64,000 nucleotides of DNA from Candidatus Bathyarchaeota archaeon (GCA_021158125.1 JAGGVF010000007.1:39661-103660), one strand, 5' to 3'; shown: positions 25,447 through 32,718, numbered from the stretch's first letter. The notes: generated by a model not told the origin, from the letters alone. Program-made: numbers and translations.

Positions 25447-25836
25447 TTATTGTTCGTTTTCTGGTGGACATATGTCGCATATTTCTGGCAAGGTTGCGAT
25501 TTCTCTGTGAAGTTTGCATAGGACTTTTTCTTTTCTTAGGTTTTTGCAGAGTTGGCAGAACTTTCGCATGGTTTGGGTTGTTGTTGCTTTTTCTTCCACT
25601 ATACTTCTTGCTATTTCCTTTATTAGTTTCTTGGCTTCAGGCAGTTTCTCTGCTTCTTTTATGTATTTTTCCCCTCTTTTTGAGCCTAGATATTGGCTTA
25701 TTGCTGCTTGGGTTGTTCCAAGCTTTTTTGCTGCTTCTGTTTGGGTGAATCCGTACTTTTCTATTAGTTCTTTTGCTATTAGGCTTCGGAAAGCTGGAAG
25801 TAGATATCTTACTATGAGTTCGCATGGCGGCCTCAA
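25447..25836 (-). CDS. HTH transcriptional regulator with Cys-rich C-terminus
   Basis: The 129-residue protein has a helix-turn-helix at about residues 25-55 (KYGFTQTEAAKKLGTTQAAISQYLGSKRG), as in the archaeal XRE-like family (COG2522 type). The C-terminal 35 residues hold five cysteines (CQLCKNL, LCKLH, ICDIC) that could bind a metal or an Fe-S cluster. The site ATAACGCTGTTAT lies 16 bases before its ATG and also occurs, in variant form, at the iron-uptake and Fe-S assembly promoters. It could be the sensor for that regulon or an autoregulated member. Confidence 0.75.
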   Translation of the reverse strand: MRPPCELIVRYLLPAFRSLIAKELIEKYGFTQTEAAKKLGTTQAAISQYLGSKRGEKYIKEAEKLPEAKKLIKEIARSIVEEKATTTQTMRKFCQLCKNLRKEKVLCKLHREIATLPEICDICPPENEQ

Positions 25837-25849
25837 TTTTGATCGTTGA

Positions 25850-25866
25850 TAATAACGCTGTTATTA
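25850..25866. promoter_or_regulatory. Palindromic operator candidate, ATAACnnnGTTAT site 1
   Basis: The sequence TAATAAC-GCT-GTTATTA has perfect 7-base arms and ends 14 bases before the Cys-rich regulator ATG. The shared core ATAACnnnGTTAT is at 25852-25864. An AT-rich TATA-like stretch lies immediately upstream on the minus strand. Binding here would block transcription start, which suggests autorepression. Confidence 0.6.
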
Positions 25867-25928
25867 CTTAAATTTCTACCTATTGGAACTTAACCGAGTT
25901 TCAACTTCAAAAAAGTAGGAAGGGATGG

Positions 25929-26051
25929 CTACTTTTTCTCTTTTAACTCCATTATTGTTGGGCTTCCACAGCTTGGGCAGTATCTTGGGTCTGGGCCTTC
26001 TTCAGTTGTCCATTTCCTTCCACATTTGAGGCAAATCCAATTAGTCAACAT
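25929..26051 (-). CDS. 40-residue rubredoxin-type zinc-ribbon protein
   Basis: A short gene encodes MLTNWICLKCGRKWTTEE, then RYCPSCGSPTIMEL and a lysine-rich end. The two CxxC knuckles (CLKC, CPSC) form a complete zinc ribbon or rubredoxin-like site, with nothing else in the protein. ATG is at 26051 and TAG at 25929-25931. Small proteins of this type are frequent in anaerobic archaea and may carry zinc or iron. It lies between the Cys-rich regulator and a membrane protein gene. Confidence 0.7.
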   Translation of the reverse strand: MLTNWICLKCGRKWTTEEGPDPRYCPSCGSPTIMELKEKK

Positions 26052-26095
26052 TCTCACCTTCGACAAACTGAAAATCTGCTATGCAAATTGAATAA

Positions 26096-26593
26096 TTAAA
26101 CTTTTTCTCTGAAAAGAACATTCCTAACAACATAGAGTAAACCTCCCGCAAAGAAGCTGAAAACGCAGAATACATAAACCTGCGGTGAACTGAAAACGTT
26201 TAGCAGGGGATTCCAGTAAGGAAAAGGCCAAGCAAGGTTCATTTCAGGATAAAGAAAAGCGTCAAGAATTATGTGGCTGTAGCCGCCAACCAGTATGCTT
26301 ACTAGAATAGCTTTATTAGAAATTGACTTTTTGAGTGGAAAGCCGAGCTTTAAAATGAAAAACTTTGTTATGAACGTGGCGAAGTATATCGCTGGGGTTA
26401 TTATTAGTACTCCGAGTATTGAGTGAATTGGCCCGTGAAGCGGGTAGGGTAAACCTAGAGAAATTATTAGGAAGGGCTCAATGTCGATTAGGATTGAACC
26501 ATAAAGTAGGGCTATGAAGTCTAGAGAGTCGAAAATTGCATGGGTTAGGATTGCATGTCCTATGTGGAAGGGCGTGAAGGGCAAGCTTTTCAC
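26096..26593 (-). CDS. Membrane-bound metal-dependent hydrolase-like protein
   Basis: The 165-residue protein has four to five membrane helices and a set of polar residues at helix ends: PFHIGHAIL, DIEPF, PLHGPIHS and GGYSHIILDAF. This resembles the DUF4184/YdjM-type membrane proteins, in which His and Asp residues at membrane ends are thought to bind a metal. No enzymatic activity has been shown for these families to my knowledge. It is divergent from the dtxR gene, and the ATAACnnnGTTAT site lies between them. Confidence 0.6.
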   Translation of the reverse strand: MKSLPFTPFHIGHAILTHAIFDSLDFIALLYGSILIDIEPFLIISLGLPYPLHGPIHSILGVLIITPAIYFATFITKFFILKLGFPLKKSISNKAILVSILVGGYSHIILDAFLYPEMNLAWPFPYWNPLLNVFSSPQVYVFCVFSFFAGGLLYVVRNVLFREKV

Positions 26594-26635
26594 TGTTTAG
26601 TAGTTAGTTTGCGGTTTTGTTGATAAGGTTTATTT

Positions 26636-26648
26636 ATAACGTCGTTAT
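26636..26648. promoter_or_regulatory. Palindromic operator candidate, ATAACnnnGTTAT site 2
   Basis: ATAACGTCGTTAT is a 13-base near-perfect palindrome that overlaps the end of a TATA-like box (TTTATAAC) about 30 bases before the dtxR-type gene. The whole block TTTATAACGTCGTTAT recurs with one change on the minus strand at the Fe-S assembly promoter (54423-54438). This suggests that one regulator controls both. Confidence 0.65.
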
Positions 26649-26654
26649 CCAAAA

Positions 26655-26670
26655 CTACGAGCACTCGTAG
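26655..26670. promoter_or_regulatory. Perfect inverted repeat CTACGAG-CA-CTCGTAG before dtxR gene
   Basis: Seven-base perfect arms with a 2-base spacer end right at the ATG (26671) and would cover the transcription start if the TATA box at 26633-26640 is used. It could be a DtxR operator or, if transcribed, a hairpin hiding the start codon. No usual ribosome site precedes this ATG. Confidence 0.55.
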
Positions 26671-27363
26671 ATGGAGATAAAATTGAAAAAACAAAAACTC
26701 CAACTGACAAAGGAATCAGAAGAATACCTCGAAACAATCTATAAACTACAGAAAAAGAATGGAATAGCAAAAACATCAGAAATTGCAAGGCAACTAAACG
26801 TTGCTTTAGGCTCTGTAACAAACACCATTGAGAACTTAGAAAGAAGGGGCCTAATAGAGCATAAACCCTACAAAGGAGTAAAACTAACTGAAAAAGGCAT
26901 GAAAGAAGCGCTAAAAGTTCTGAGGAAACATCGCTTAGCCGAAAGACTTCTAACAGACGCCTTAAAAATGAAGTGGAGCGAAGTTCATGAAGCTGCTTGT
27001 TCCCTTGAACACGCACTAACAGAAGAAATACTGCGTCACATTGAAAAGGCATTAGGATACCCTAAAAAGTGCCCTCATGGAAATCCAATTCCAACAGACA
27101 AGGGAGAAATTCAAGAAGAAAAATCCTATCCGCTTACTTTACTAAAAATAAAAGAAACAGCTGAAATAGTTAAAATAACCGAAGAATCCAGTGAGAAGTT
27201 GAGAGTTTTAGAGGAATATGGATTAAAACCCGGAACAAAACTAAGTTTAATCGATAAAAGTTTTAGAGAAGGATTTATCGAGCTTAAAATCGGTGCAACT
27301 TGTTTAAAGCTGGATTTGGAAACAGCTTCTGGAGTATGGGTGAGGAGGGAAAACGATGACTGA
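26671..27363 (+). CDS. DtxR/IdeR-type iron-dependent regulator with FeoA domain
   Basis: The 230-residue protein has an N-terminal winged helix (SEEYLETIYKLQKKNGIAKTSEIARQLNVALGSVTNTIENLERRGLI). It then has the metal-binding dimerisation domain (HRLAERLLTDALKMKWSEVHEAACSLEHALTEEILRHIEKALGYPKKCPHGNPIP) and a C-terminal FeoA/SH3-like domain. His, Glu and Cys ligands of the DtxR family are present. It should repress iron-uptake genes when iron is plentiful. It overlaps the next gene by 8 bases (ATGACTGA), and feoB follows in the same transcript. Confidence 0.9.
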   Translation: MEIKLKKQKLQLTKESEEYLETIYKLQKKNGIAKTSEIARQLNVALGSVTNTIENLERRGLIEHKPYKGVKLTEKGMKEALKVLRKHRLAERLLTDALKMKWSEVHEAACSLEHALTEEILRHIEKALGYPKKCPHGNPIPTDKGEIQEEKSYPLTLLKIKETAEIVKITEESSEKLRVLEEYGLKPGTKLSLIDKSFREGFIELKIGATCLKLDLETASGVWVRRENDD

Positions 27364-28015
27364 AGATGAGGGGAAGCTGGCTAAACTAGTTCCATGCTTA
27401 CTAGAGGCCATTAAAACTTTTAAAATGGAAAAAAGAAATGCTAAATTAGAAGATTTAGCCAGAGAACTTAACATTACTAAGAGGGATGCGGAAAAACTTA
27501 TCGAATTGGCTGTTAAGAACGGGTTTTTGAAGTCTCGTGAAAGTTTAGAGCTTACGGAGAAGGGAGAAGCAGCAGTTAGGGCTCATAGGGAAAGTTATAT
27601 TCACGACAAGTATGTGCATGGAACCGGAATATTCGGGAGGATATCTCGAATTTTCGAGAGGAAAAATAAGAATATGCGTTATCACTTGAGAAGACGCCAT
27701 GGAATTGATGATAAGGCAATAGACGATTTTTATTCAAGTATTCGAAGTTTAAAAGGGCGAGTTGAGGAGACAATTCCTCTTACTAGGCTTTCAGAGGGAA
27801 AGGAAGGGGTTGTCAGTTATCTGCTTGGTGGCTATGGGATGGTTAGACGGCTAACTGAAATGGGGTTAACGCCTGGTACAACCGTTAAAGTGTTGAGGAG
27901 GGGTTTACTGAGAGGCCCAGTTCAAATAGAAGTTAGAGGATGCCGTCTCGCCCTCGGCTACGGTGTTGCTTCAAGGGTTTTTGTTAAACCGGCTGGAAGG
28001 AAAGTGCATGACTGA
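27356..28015 (+). CDS. Winged-helix protein with C-terminal FeoA domain
   Basis: The 219-residue protein begins with a winged-helix-like region (KRNAKLEDLARELNITKRDAEKLIELAVKNGFLK...LTEKGEAAV). It has a basic middle (RKNKNMRYHLRRRHGID) and a C-terminal FeoA domain at about 125-215 (IPLTRLSEGKEGVV, GYGMVRRLTEMGLTPGTTVKVLRRG, CRLALGYGVASRVFV). FeoA is a small SH3-like partner of FeoB. The fusion to a DNA-binding domain suggests a regulator or a FeoA with a regulatory head. It overlaps feoB by 8 bases (ATGACTGA). Confidence 0.85.
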   Translation: MTEDEGKLAKLVPCLLEAIKTFKMEKRNAKLEDLARELNITKRDAEKLIELAVKNGFLKSRESLELTEKGEAAVRAHRESYIHDKYVHGTGIFGRISRIFERKNKNMRYHLRRRHGIDDKAIDDFYSSIRSLKGRVEETIPLTRLSEGKEGVVSYLLGGYGMVRRLTEMGLTPGTTVKVLRRGLLRGPVQIEVRGCRLALGYGVASRVFVKPAGRKVHD

Positions 28016-29969
28016 AAAGGAGAAAAAGCTTAGGATAGCCCTTGCTGGAAATGCTAACGTTGGAAAAAGCGTTATTTTCAACCAGCTTACAGGATTAAAT
28101 CAAGTAGTTGGAAATTGGCCTGGAAAAACTGTTGAAAGAGCTGAAGGAACACTCTTCTTTGAGGGCTACAGAATCCACGTTATAGATTTGCCGGGAATAT
28201 ATTCTCTTTCAACTTATTCAATTGAAGAAATAGTTTCGAGAGATTATATTGCAATTGAAAAGCCGGACGTTATAATAAATGTTGTAGATGCTTCAACTCT
28301 TGAGAGAAATCTGTACTTTACAATTCAACTTTTAGAACTTGAAGCACCATTAATTTTGGATTTAAATCAAGTTGATTTTGCAGCTAAGAAAGGCATAAGA
28401 ATTGACGCTGAAAAGCTTTCTAAAGCTTTAGGAGTCCCTGTTGTTCCAACAGTCGCTATCTCGGGAGTGGGCATTAACGAACTTTTAACAACGGTTGTAG
28501 CTGTGATTGAAGGAAAAATTGGGCTGAACCCTCTAAAGATTAGGTATGGTAAGGAAATTGAAGGACGACTTGAAAAACTTGAGAAAATTGTGAAAGAGAA
28601 GACTCCTCAGATATGTGAGATTTATCCTTCACGATGGATTGCTGTTAAGCTTTTAGAAAATGACCCCGCGGTTGTTGGGAAAATTAGGTCTTATGAACAA
28701 GGAGAGGAAGTTGTGGATGCTGCGGGAAAATTTGCTTCTGAAATAGAGAAGATTCACGGTGAACCTGCCCATGTTGTTATTGCTTCTGAAAGGTATAACC
28801 TCGCAAATAGAATAGCGCAGGAAGTCACTGTTATTGTTTCTCCGCCTAGGCTCAGTTTAGAGGAGAAACTTGACGCTATTACTTCCCATAAAGTATTTGG
28901 TTATCCAATCCTTGCAGCGGTTTTAGGCTTAATATTTACAGTTATTTTCCTAGGTGGAAACTTCTTAACTGAGTTGCTTGAAGGCTTCTTTGACGATTTT
29001 CTAATTCCAATCGTTGAAAATGCTTTGGCTACGTTTTTTCCTCAAGTTGTAACAGACCTTATTTCCGGCGGAGTTATAACTGGGATCGTAGCGGGAATTA
29101 CCATCGCTTTGCCTTACATAATTCCATTCTACATTTTCTTGGCTTTGCTTGAAGACACTGGTTACTTGCCTAGAGCCGCCTTTCTAATGGATAACCTTAT
29201 GCATAAAATTGGCTTGCATGGGAAAGCTTTCATTCCCCTAATGTTAGGTTATGGATGCAATGTTCCAGCGTGCATTGGCTGCCGCATAATGGAGACAGAA
29301 AGAGAAAGGTTTCTCGCAGGCTTCGTAGTTGTTTTAATTCCATGTGCAGCTAGAACAGTTGTAATTTTAGGTTTAGTTGGGCGTTTCATCGGGATGCATG
29401 CAGCTTTAGCGCTATACATTTTCGATTTAATTCTTGTCTTTGTTCTGGGCAGAATAGCCTTCAAGGTTTTACCCGGCGAGCCCATAGGCTTGATTATGGA
29501 GATGCCTCCTTACAAGAGGCCTTCAATAAAGAACATTCTTGTTAAGACTTGGAACAGAACAAAAGACTTCATCTACATAGCCTTTCCAATAATTATCGCT
29601 GGAAGCGTGGTCATAGAGGCTTTAGCTATTACAGGAGTTATGAAGCATGTTGTCATGGCCATGAGTCCATTTTTTGAGGGTTGGCTTGGTCTTCCTTCGG
29701 TTACCGGTATTCCTCTAATCTTCGGAATTTTACGTAAGGAATTGACGCTTATACTTCTGTCTGAACTCATTCCTTTGGCGTCGTTAACTCATGTTCAAAT
29801 GATTGTTTTCTCACTTGTAACAATGATTTATATCCCATGCATCGCCACAATTGCGGCTTGTATCCACGAGTTTGGATGGAAAAAAGCCATGCTCATAACT
29901 TTCCTTGACATTGGTTTGGCGCTGCTTCTTGGAGGAATAGCGTTTAGGCTGCTTTCCCTCTTTATGTAA
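28008..29969 (+). CDS. feoB: Ferrous iron transporter FeoB
   Basis: The start is the ATG at 28008 overlapping the previous stop, giving about 653 residues. The N-terminal G domain has G1 GNANVGKS (residues 14-21), G3 DLPG, then NQVD as G4. A helical insert follows, then the polytopic core with paired Gate motifs (GYGCNVPACIGCRIMETERERFLAGFVVVLIPCAARTVV) and a late FGILRKELTLILLSE. It imports Fe(II) across the cytoplasmic membrane. It is the last gene of the dtxR-FeoA-feoB operon. Confidence 0.96.
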   Translation: MTEKEKKLRIALAGNANVGKSVIFNQLTGLNQVVGNWPGKTVERAEGTLFFEGYRIHVIDLPGIYSLSTYSIEEIVSRDYIAIEKPDVIINVVDASTLERNLYFTIQLLELEAPLILDLNQVDFAAKKGIRIDAEKLSKALGVPVVPTVAISGVGINELLTTVVAVIEGKIGLNPLKIRYGKEIEGRLEKLEKIVKEKTPQICEIYPSRWIAVKLLENDPAVVGKIRSYEQGEEVVDAAGKFASEIEKIHGEPAHVVIASERYNLANRIAQEVTVIVSPPRLSLEEKLDAITSHKVFGYPILAAVLGLIFTVIFLGGNFLTELLEGFFDDFLIPIVENALATFFPQVVTDLISGGVITGIVAGITIALPYIIPFYIFLALLEDTGYLPRAAFLMDNLMHKIGLHGKAFIPLMLGYGCNVPACIGCRIMETERERFLAGFVVVLIPCAARTVVILGLVGRFIGMHAALALYIFDLILVFVLGRIAFKVLPGEPIGLIMEMPPYKRPSIKNILVKTWNRTKDFIYIAFPIIIAGSVVIEALAITGVMKHVVMAMSPFFEGWLGLPSVTGIPLIFGILRKELTLILLSELIPLASLTHVQMIVFSLVTMIYIPCIATIAACIHEFGWKKAMLITFLDIGLALLLGGIAFRLLSLFM

Positions 29970-29985
29970 CAAATTTTACTTTAAC

Positions 29986-30342
29986 TTATGGTTGTTGTGG
30001 AGGCGGAGGGTGAAGTTCAGCTTTTCTAATAAGTATGGGCCTTCCTTCAAGAATGGCCATTATAATTTTTCTTCTTGCATTTTCAGCTAATCTCCAAACT
30101 GTGTTTCTTGAAACATTCATTCTTTGTCCGGCTTCGCTGAATGAGCATTTTTCTAGGTCAACTAGGCGTAGGGCCTCTACTTCTGCGGCCTCTAACACTA
30201 CTGGTTCGGGTGGAATCTGTGGGAACGGGAAGGGGTTGAAGCCTTGAATCGGCGGAGTTACTCCTATCGTAACTGGTTTTGGAGGTCTTCCTATTCTTCC
30301 TCTTCGGCGTCTGTGGCACCATCTTCGATTGAATCTTGGCAT
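29986..30342 (-). CDS. DUF134-family HTH regulator
   Basis: The 118-residue protein begins with a basic region (RFNRRWCHRRRRGRIGRPPKP). After a proline-rich linker it has the DUF134 core EAAEVEALRLVDLEKCSFSEAGQRMNVSRNTVWRLAENARRKI, whose second half is a sigma-like helix-turn-helix. DUF134 proteins are commonly found beside NifX-like and Mrp genes in anaerobes. The palindrome TGTGATATATCACA lies 19 bases before its ATG and again at the divergent promoter 1.6 kb away. It is the natural candidate to bind both. Confidence 0.85.
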   Translation of the reverse strand: MPRFNRRWCHRRRRGRIGRPPKPVTIGVTPPIQGFNPFPFPQIPPEPVVLEAAEVEALRLVDLEKCSFSEAGQRMNVSRNTVWRLAENARRKIIMAILEGRPILIRKAELHPPPPQQP

Positions 30343-30360
30343 TTCAACGCTCTCCTATTA

Positions 30361-30374
30361 TGTGATATATCACA
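30361..30374. promoter_or_regulatory. Perfect palindrome TGTGATATATCACA, site 1
   Basis: This fully self-complementary 14-mer lies just downstream of an AT-rich TATA-like box (CTTAAATAATTT on the minus strand) and before GGAG and the DUF134 gene ATG. It covers the probable transcription start, so binding would repress. The identical 14-mer recurs at 31981-31994. Confidence 0.7.
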
Positions 30375-30401
30375 AAATTATTTAAGGTTTCTTTTCAGCA
30401 G

Positions 30402-31376
30402 TCAAACATGAATATAATAAGAATCACCCTTATACTTAACGAGCCTAACTAATCCTTTGGCATGTAGGCTATCTAAACATTTTCTAACTTCGCTTTCTGG
30501 TATACCTAAAGAGTCAGTTATATCCTTTATCTTACATGGCCTACGCTTCAACAGCTCAATGATAACAACCTCTAAAGTTTCAGCCTCAACCTTAGTTTTC
30601 CTTAACTTTCTTGGAAAAAGCCTTGAATGAACCTCAATTCCACTAGTGTTTCTCTTAAAAATGTCCGTTATGGCCATTAACTCCTCATTTGTTAACGGTT
30701 TAACGTAGCTTTCTGATGGAGGCCTATAAGGAGTGTTAATTTGAACTTCATCTGGGCCTATTTCATTTGTAATTTCAACTAATCTTTCGGCAACTTCTGC
30801 TCGGCTATTAAGCATGTTTCCATCCGAAGTCTTTAAGAACATTATTTGCAATGCCAGTTTCCCACGCATTTCTCTCCTAAGCAGTTTTAAATTTTCAATT
30901 ATCATTTTAAGCCTCAAACCTTTTGCTGGCCTATTTATTCTCTCGAAAAGTTCCTGACTCGGTGCGTCAAGCTTAGCTGCAACTAGGTCAAAGTTACAAA
31001 GGGCCCTCTTTACGTCTTCTCTAAAAATAAGCGAGGAATTCGTGAGAATGGCGAATGGAATTCCCTCCACTAATTCTCTGAGTTTTTCCACCATTTTTCC
31101 GATAAAAGGGTTAAGCGTAGGTTCACCTGTCCCAGAGAACGTAATATAATCAACTGTTTTTAAGTCAATTTCCCGTATTTTTTCCTTAAAATCTTTGACA
31201 ACGTTTTCAACTTTAACTTTAGGCTTATAGTCTTCAGTTATGCCCACTTTATTTCTCGTTTTACCAAGTTGACAGTAGATGCAGTCAAAGGTGCACGTTT
31301 TAGGCGGAAGGATCGGATCTATTCCAAGCGACCTGCCCAAACGCCATGATGGAACCGGGCCGTAAACTGTGTTCAT
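30402..31376 (-). CDS. Radical SAM protein (COG0731-type)
   Basis: The 324-residue protein has the radical SAM cluster motif CTFDCIYCQLG near residue 29 (Cx3Cx2C), preceded by the family-specific VPSWRLGRSLGIDPI. A SAM-binding GTGEPTLNP follows. The C-terminal 70 residues look like a winged helix (RPCKIKDITDSLGIPESEVRKCLDSLHAKGLV). Proteins of this type sit near wyosine-type tRNA enzymes in COG0731, but the N-terminus here differs from TYW1 and the substrate is unknown. It lies between the DUF134 regulator and the TrmO-like gene, all on the minus strand. Confidence 0.82.
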   Translation of the reverse strand: MNTVYGPVPSWRLGRSLGIDPILPPKTCTFDCIYCQLGKTRNKVGITEDYKPKVKVENVVKDFKEKIREIDLKTVDYITFSGTGEPTLNPFIGKMVEKLRELVEGIPFAILTNSSLIFREDVKRALCNFDLVAAKLDAPSQELFERINRPAKGLRLKMIIENLKLLRREMRGKLALQIMFLKTSDGNMLNSRAEVAERLVEITNEIGPDEVQINTPYRPPSESYVKPLTNEELMAITDIFKRNTSGIEVHSRLFPRKLRKTKVEAETLEVVIIELLKRRPCKIKDITDSLGIPESEVRKCLDSLHAKGLVRLVKYKGDSYYIHV

Positions 31377-31418
31377 ATTTTCATCTCATTTTAAATTTTA
31401 ATTGGCTAAATACAACAT

Positions 31419-31928
31419 TTATAGGCATGGCTTTTTAACTCCGGTTAATTTAGCTACTTTTCGGCTTAGTTCTCTGTACCATTCCGGCAGTTTCAGTTTT
31501 TCTACAATTCTGTCTGGAGTGTAGGGTTTTATATCTAAAACTGGAGTTTTGTCAAATAAATCCAAGTTTTTAACGTGTAGGATGCACCCTTCCCTTTTTA
31601 GCAGCCTAACTATTGTGATGGCTACTGGAACGGGTCTATGCGGCGAATCACTGCAAAATACGCCTACTTCCGGCAGTTCTTCAAGTTTTATTCCAAATTT
31701 TGTTAGCCGTCTAAATCTTACTTTTAGAACTTTTCTTTGCTCTTTACTAACCTTATGCAGGTATGCAGTAACTATTAGGTGGGAAAATCCGTCTATTCCT
31801 TCTAGGCCTTCGTTAAATTCTTTAAAAACTTCTATTTCCCCTTCAACTCCATTTGTTGATTTTTTGACTGTTTCGTCGTCAAAATTTGTGTGAACAATTC
31901 CTATGGGATTAAGAATTATTCTTTTCAT
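31419..31928 (-). CDS. TrmO-family (UPF0066) protein, second copy
   Basis: The 169-residue protein has the TrmO-type core: NPIGIVHTNFDDETVK, LEGIDGFSHLIVTAYLHKVSKEQRKVLKV, VGVFCSDSPHRPVPVAITIVRLL and LDLFDKTPVLDIKPYTPD. The motif that reads RSPARPNPIGLT in the copy at 10217-10660 is altered here to DSPHRPVPVAIT, so methyl-acceptor use may differ. It is divergent from the Trp-rich gene, and its promoter holds a copy of the 14-base palindrome. This links it to the DUF134 regulon. Confidence 0.78.
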   Translation of the reverse strand: MKRIILNPIGIVHTNFDDETVKKSTNGVEGEIEVFKEFNEGLEGIDGFSHLIVTAYLHKVSKEQRKVLKVRFRRLTKFGIKLEELPEVGVFCSDSPHRPVPVAITIVRLLKREGCILHVKNLDLFDKTPVLDIKPYTPDRIVEKLKLPEWYRELSRKVAKLTGVKKPCL

Positions 31929-31980
31929 AGAGGTGCTTCTCCCTTTGCTGACTTTTGCATTGTTTAGCTGTTCTTATTTA

Positions 31981-31994
31981 TGTGATATATCACA
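31981..31994. promoter_or_regulatory. Perfect palindrome TGTGATATATCACA, site 2
   Basis: The identical 14-mer found at 30361-30374. It lies on the minus-strand side of a shared AT-rich promoter (AAAATTTATATTTTG, 31991-32005). It would cover the start of leftward transcription toward the TrmO-like gene. Confidence 0.7.
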
Positions 31995-32024
31995 AAATTT
32001 ATATTTTGCCCTTTCGTTGTATTA

Positions 32025-32038
32025 TGTGAAGTATCACA
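32025..32038. promoter_or_regulatory. Imperfect palindrome TGTGAAGTATCACA, site 3
   Basis: This differs from sites 1 and 2 at two central bases and keeps both TGTGA/TCACA arms. It lies about 25 bases downstream of the TATA-like stretch, on the right side of the divergent promoter. It would cover the start of rightward transcription into the Trp-rich and NifX/Mrp genes. Confidence 0.62.
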
Positions 32039-32055
32039 AAATAATCGGAGGTGAA

Positions 32056-32373
32056 ATGCTCATGCCTTGGGGATGGGGTTGGAGAGGCGGCGGCTGGGGC
32101 GGATGGAGTCCGTGGCCAGGAAGAGGGCCATTCAGCTATCTACCGCCATGGCAAAGGCCAGGATGGCTTTTCGGCAGAGGCGCCTGCTGGTGGCTGTTCG
32201 GCCCATACGCTTGGAGCATGTGGGCAAATCCATGGTACTGGTACGCTAGGTACTGGGCTTATCCATGGCCTTGGTACTGGTACTGGGGCCTATACATGAC
32301 TCCTTACGCGTATCCATGGAGCTTCTACGGATATCCATACATGGCCTATCCGTGGTACCCTAGATACTGGTAA
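32056..32373 (+). CDS. Trp/Tyr/Gly/Pro-rich low-complexity protein
   Basis: The start is the ATG at 32056, behind GGAGGTGA. The 105 residues are dominated by Trp, Tyr, Gly and Pro (WGWGWRGGGWGG, WYWYARYWAYPWPWYWYWG), with few charged residues and one Cys (GRGACWW). No membrane segment or known domain is visible. It heads the operon that continues with the DUF5320-like and NifX-like genes and follows a palindromic operator. Related Gly-rich DUF5320 proteins occur in similar clusters, but this extreme aromatic content is unusual. Function is unknown. Confidence 0.7.
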   Translation: MLMPWGWGWRGGGWGGWSPWPGRGPFSYLPPWQRPGWLFGRGACWWLFGPYAWSMWANPWYWYARYWAYPWPWYWYWGLYMTPYAYPWSFYGYPYMAYPWYPRYW

Positions 32374-32394
32374 AATAGAAAAGGTGAAAGAACT

Positions 32395-32718
32395 ATGGCG
32401 TGGCCAGGAAGAAGGAGATACTGGCGATGGGGAGGCTGGGGATGGGGCTACCCACCAGCCTACGGTTATCCACCATACCAATATGCACCACCAACACAAA
32501 CACCACCGCAGCAACCATACTACGGTTATCCACCAATGCCTCCGCCTTGGGCGGCACCACCAATGACACCAGAACAAGAACTTCAAAGCCTAGAAGAATA
32601 CAAAAAAGAACTTGAAGCAGAAAAACAAGACATAGAAGAGGAAATCAAAGAAATCGAAGCCAGAATAAACGAACTCAGAAAGATGCTGCAGCAAGGGCAA
32701 CAACAACCACCACCATAA
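32395..32718 (+). CDS. DUF5320-like protein with coiled-coil tail
   Basis: The 107-residue protein starts with an aromatic, Pro-rich half (RRRYWRWGGWGWGYPPAYGYPPYQ). It ends in a charged coiled coil (PEQELQSLEEYKKELEAEKQDIEEEIKEIEARINELRKML) and a Gln/Pro tail. This two-part layout fits DUF5320 proteins that sit with NifX and MinD-like ATPases in anaerobic archaea and bacteria. It likely oligomerises through the helix. It lies 21 bases behind the Trp-rich gene and shares its composition, which suggests they were once one family. Confidence 0.75.
   Translation: MAWPGRRRYWRWGGWGWGYPPAYGYPPYQYAPPTQTPPQQPYYGYPPMPPPWAAPPMTPEQELQSLEEYKKELEAEKQDIEEEIKEIEARINELRKMLQQGQQQPPP

Noticed and set aside
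25428..25748. Hydrophobic open frame opposite the Cys-rich regulator
   Set aside because: It is the complement of a real HTH gene and has no ribosome site or conserved pattern.
32290..32586. Antisense open frame rich in Trp, Arg and Ser
   Set aside because: It mirrors the aromatic-rich genes on the other strand and overlaps both; no ribosome site or family.
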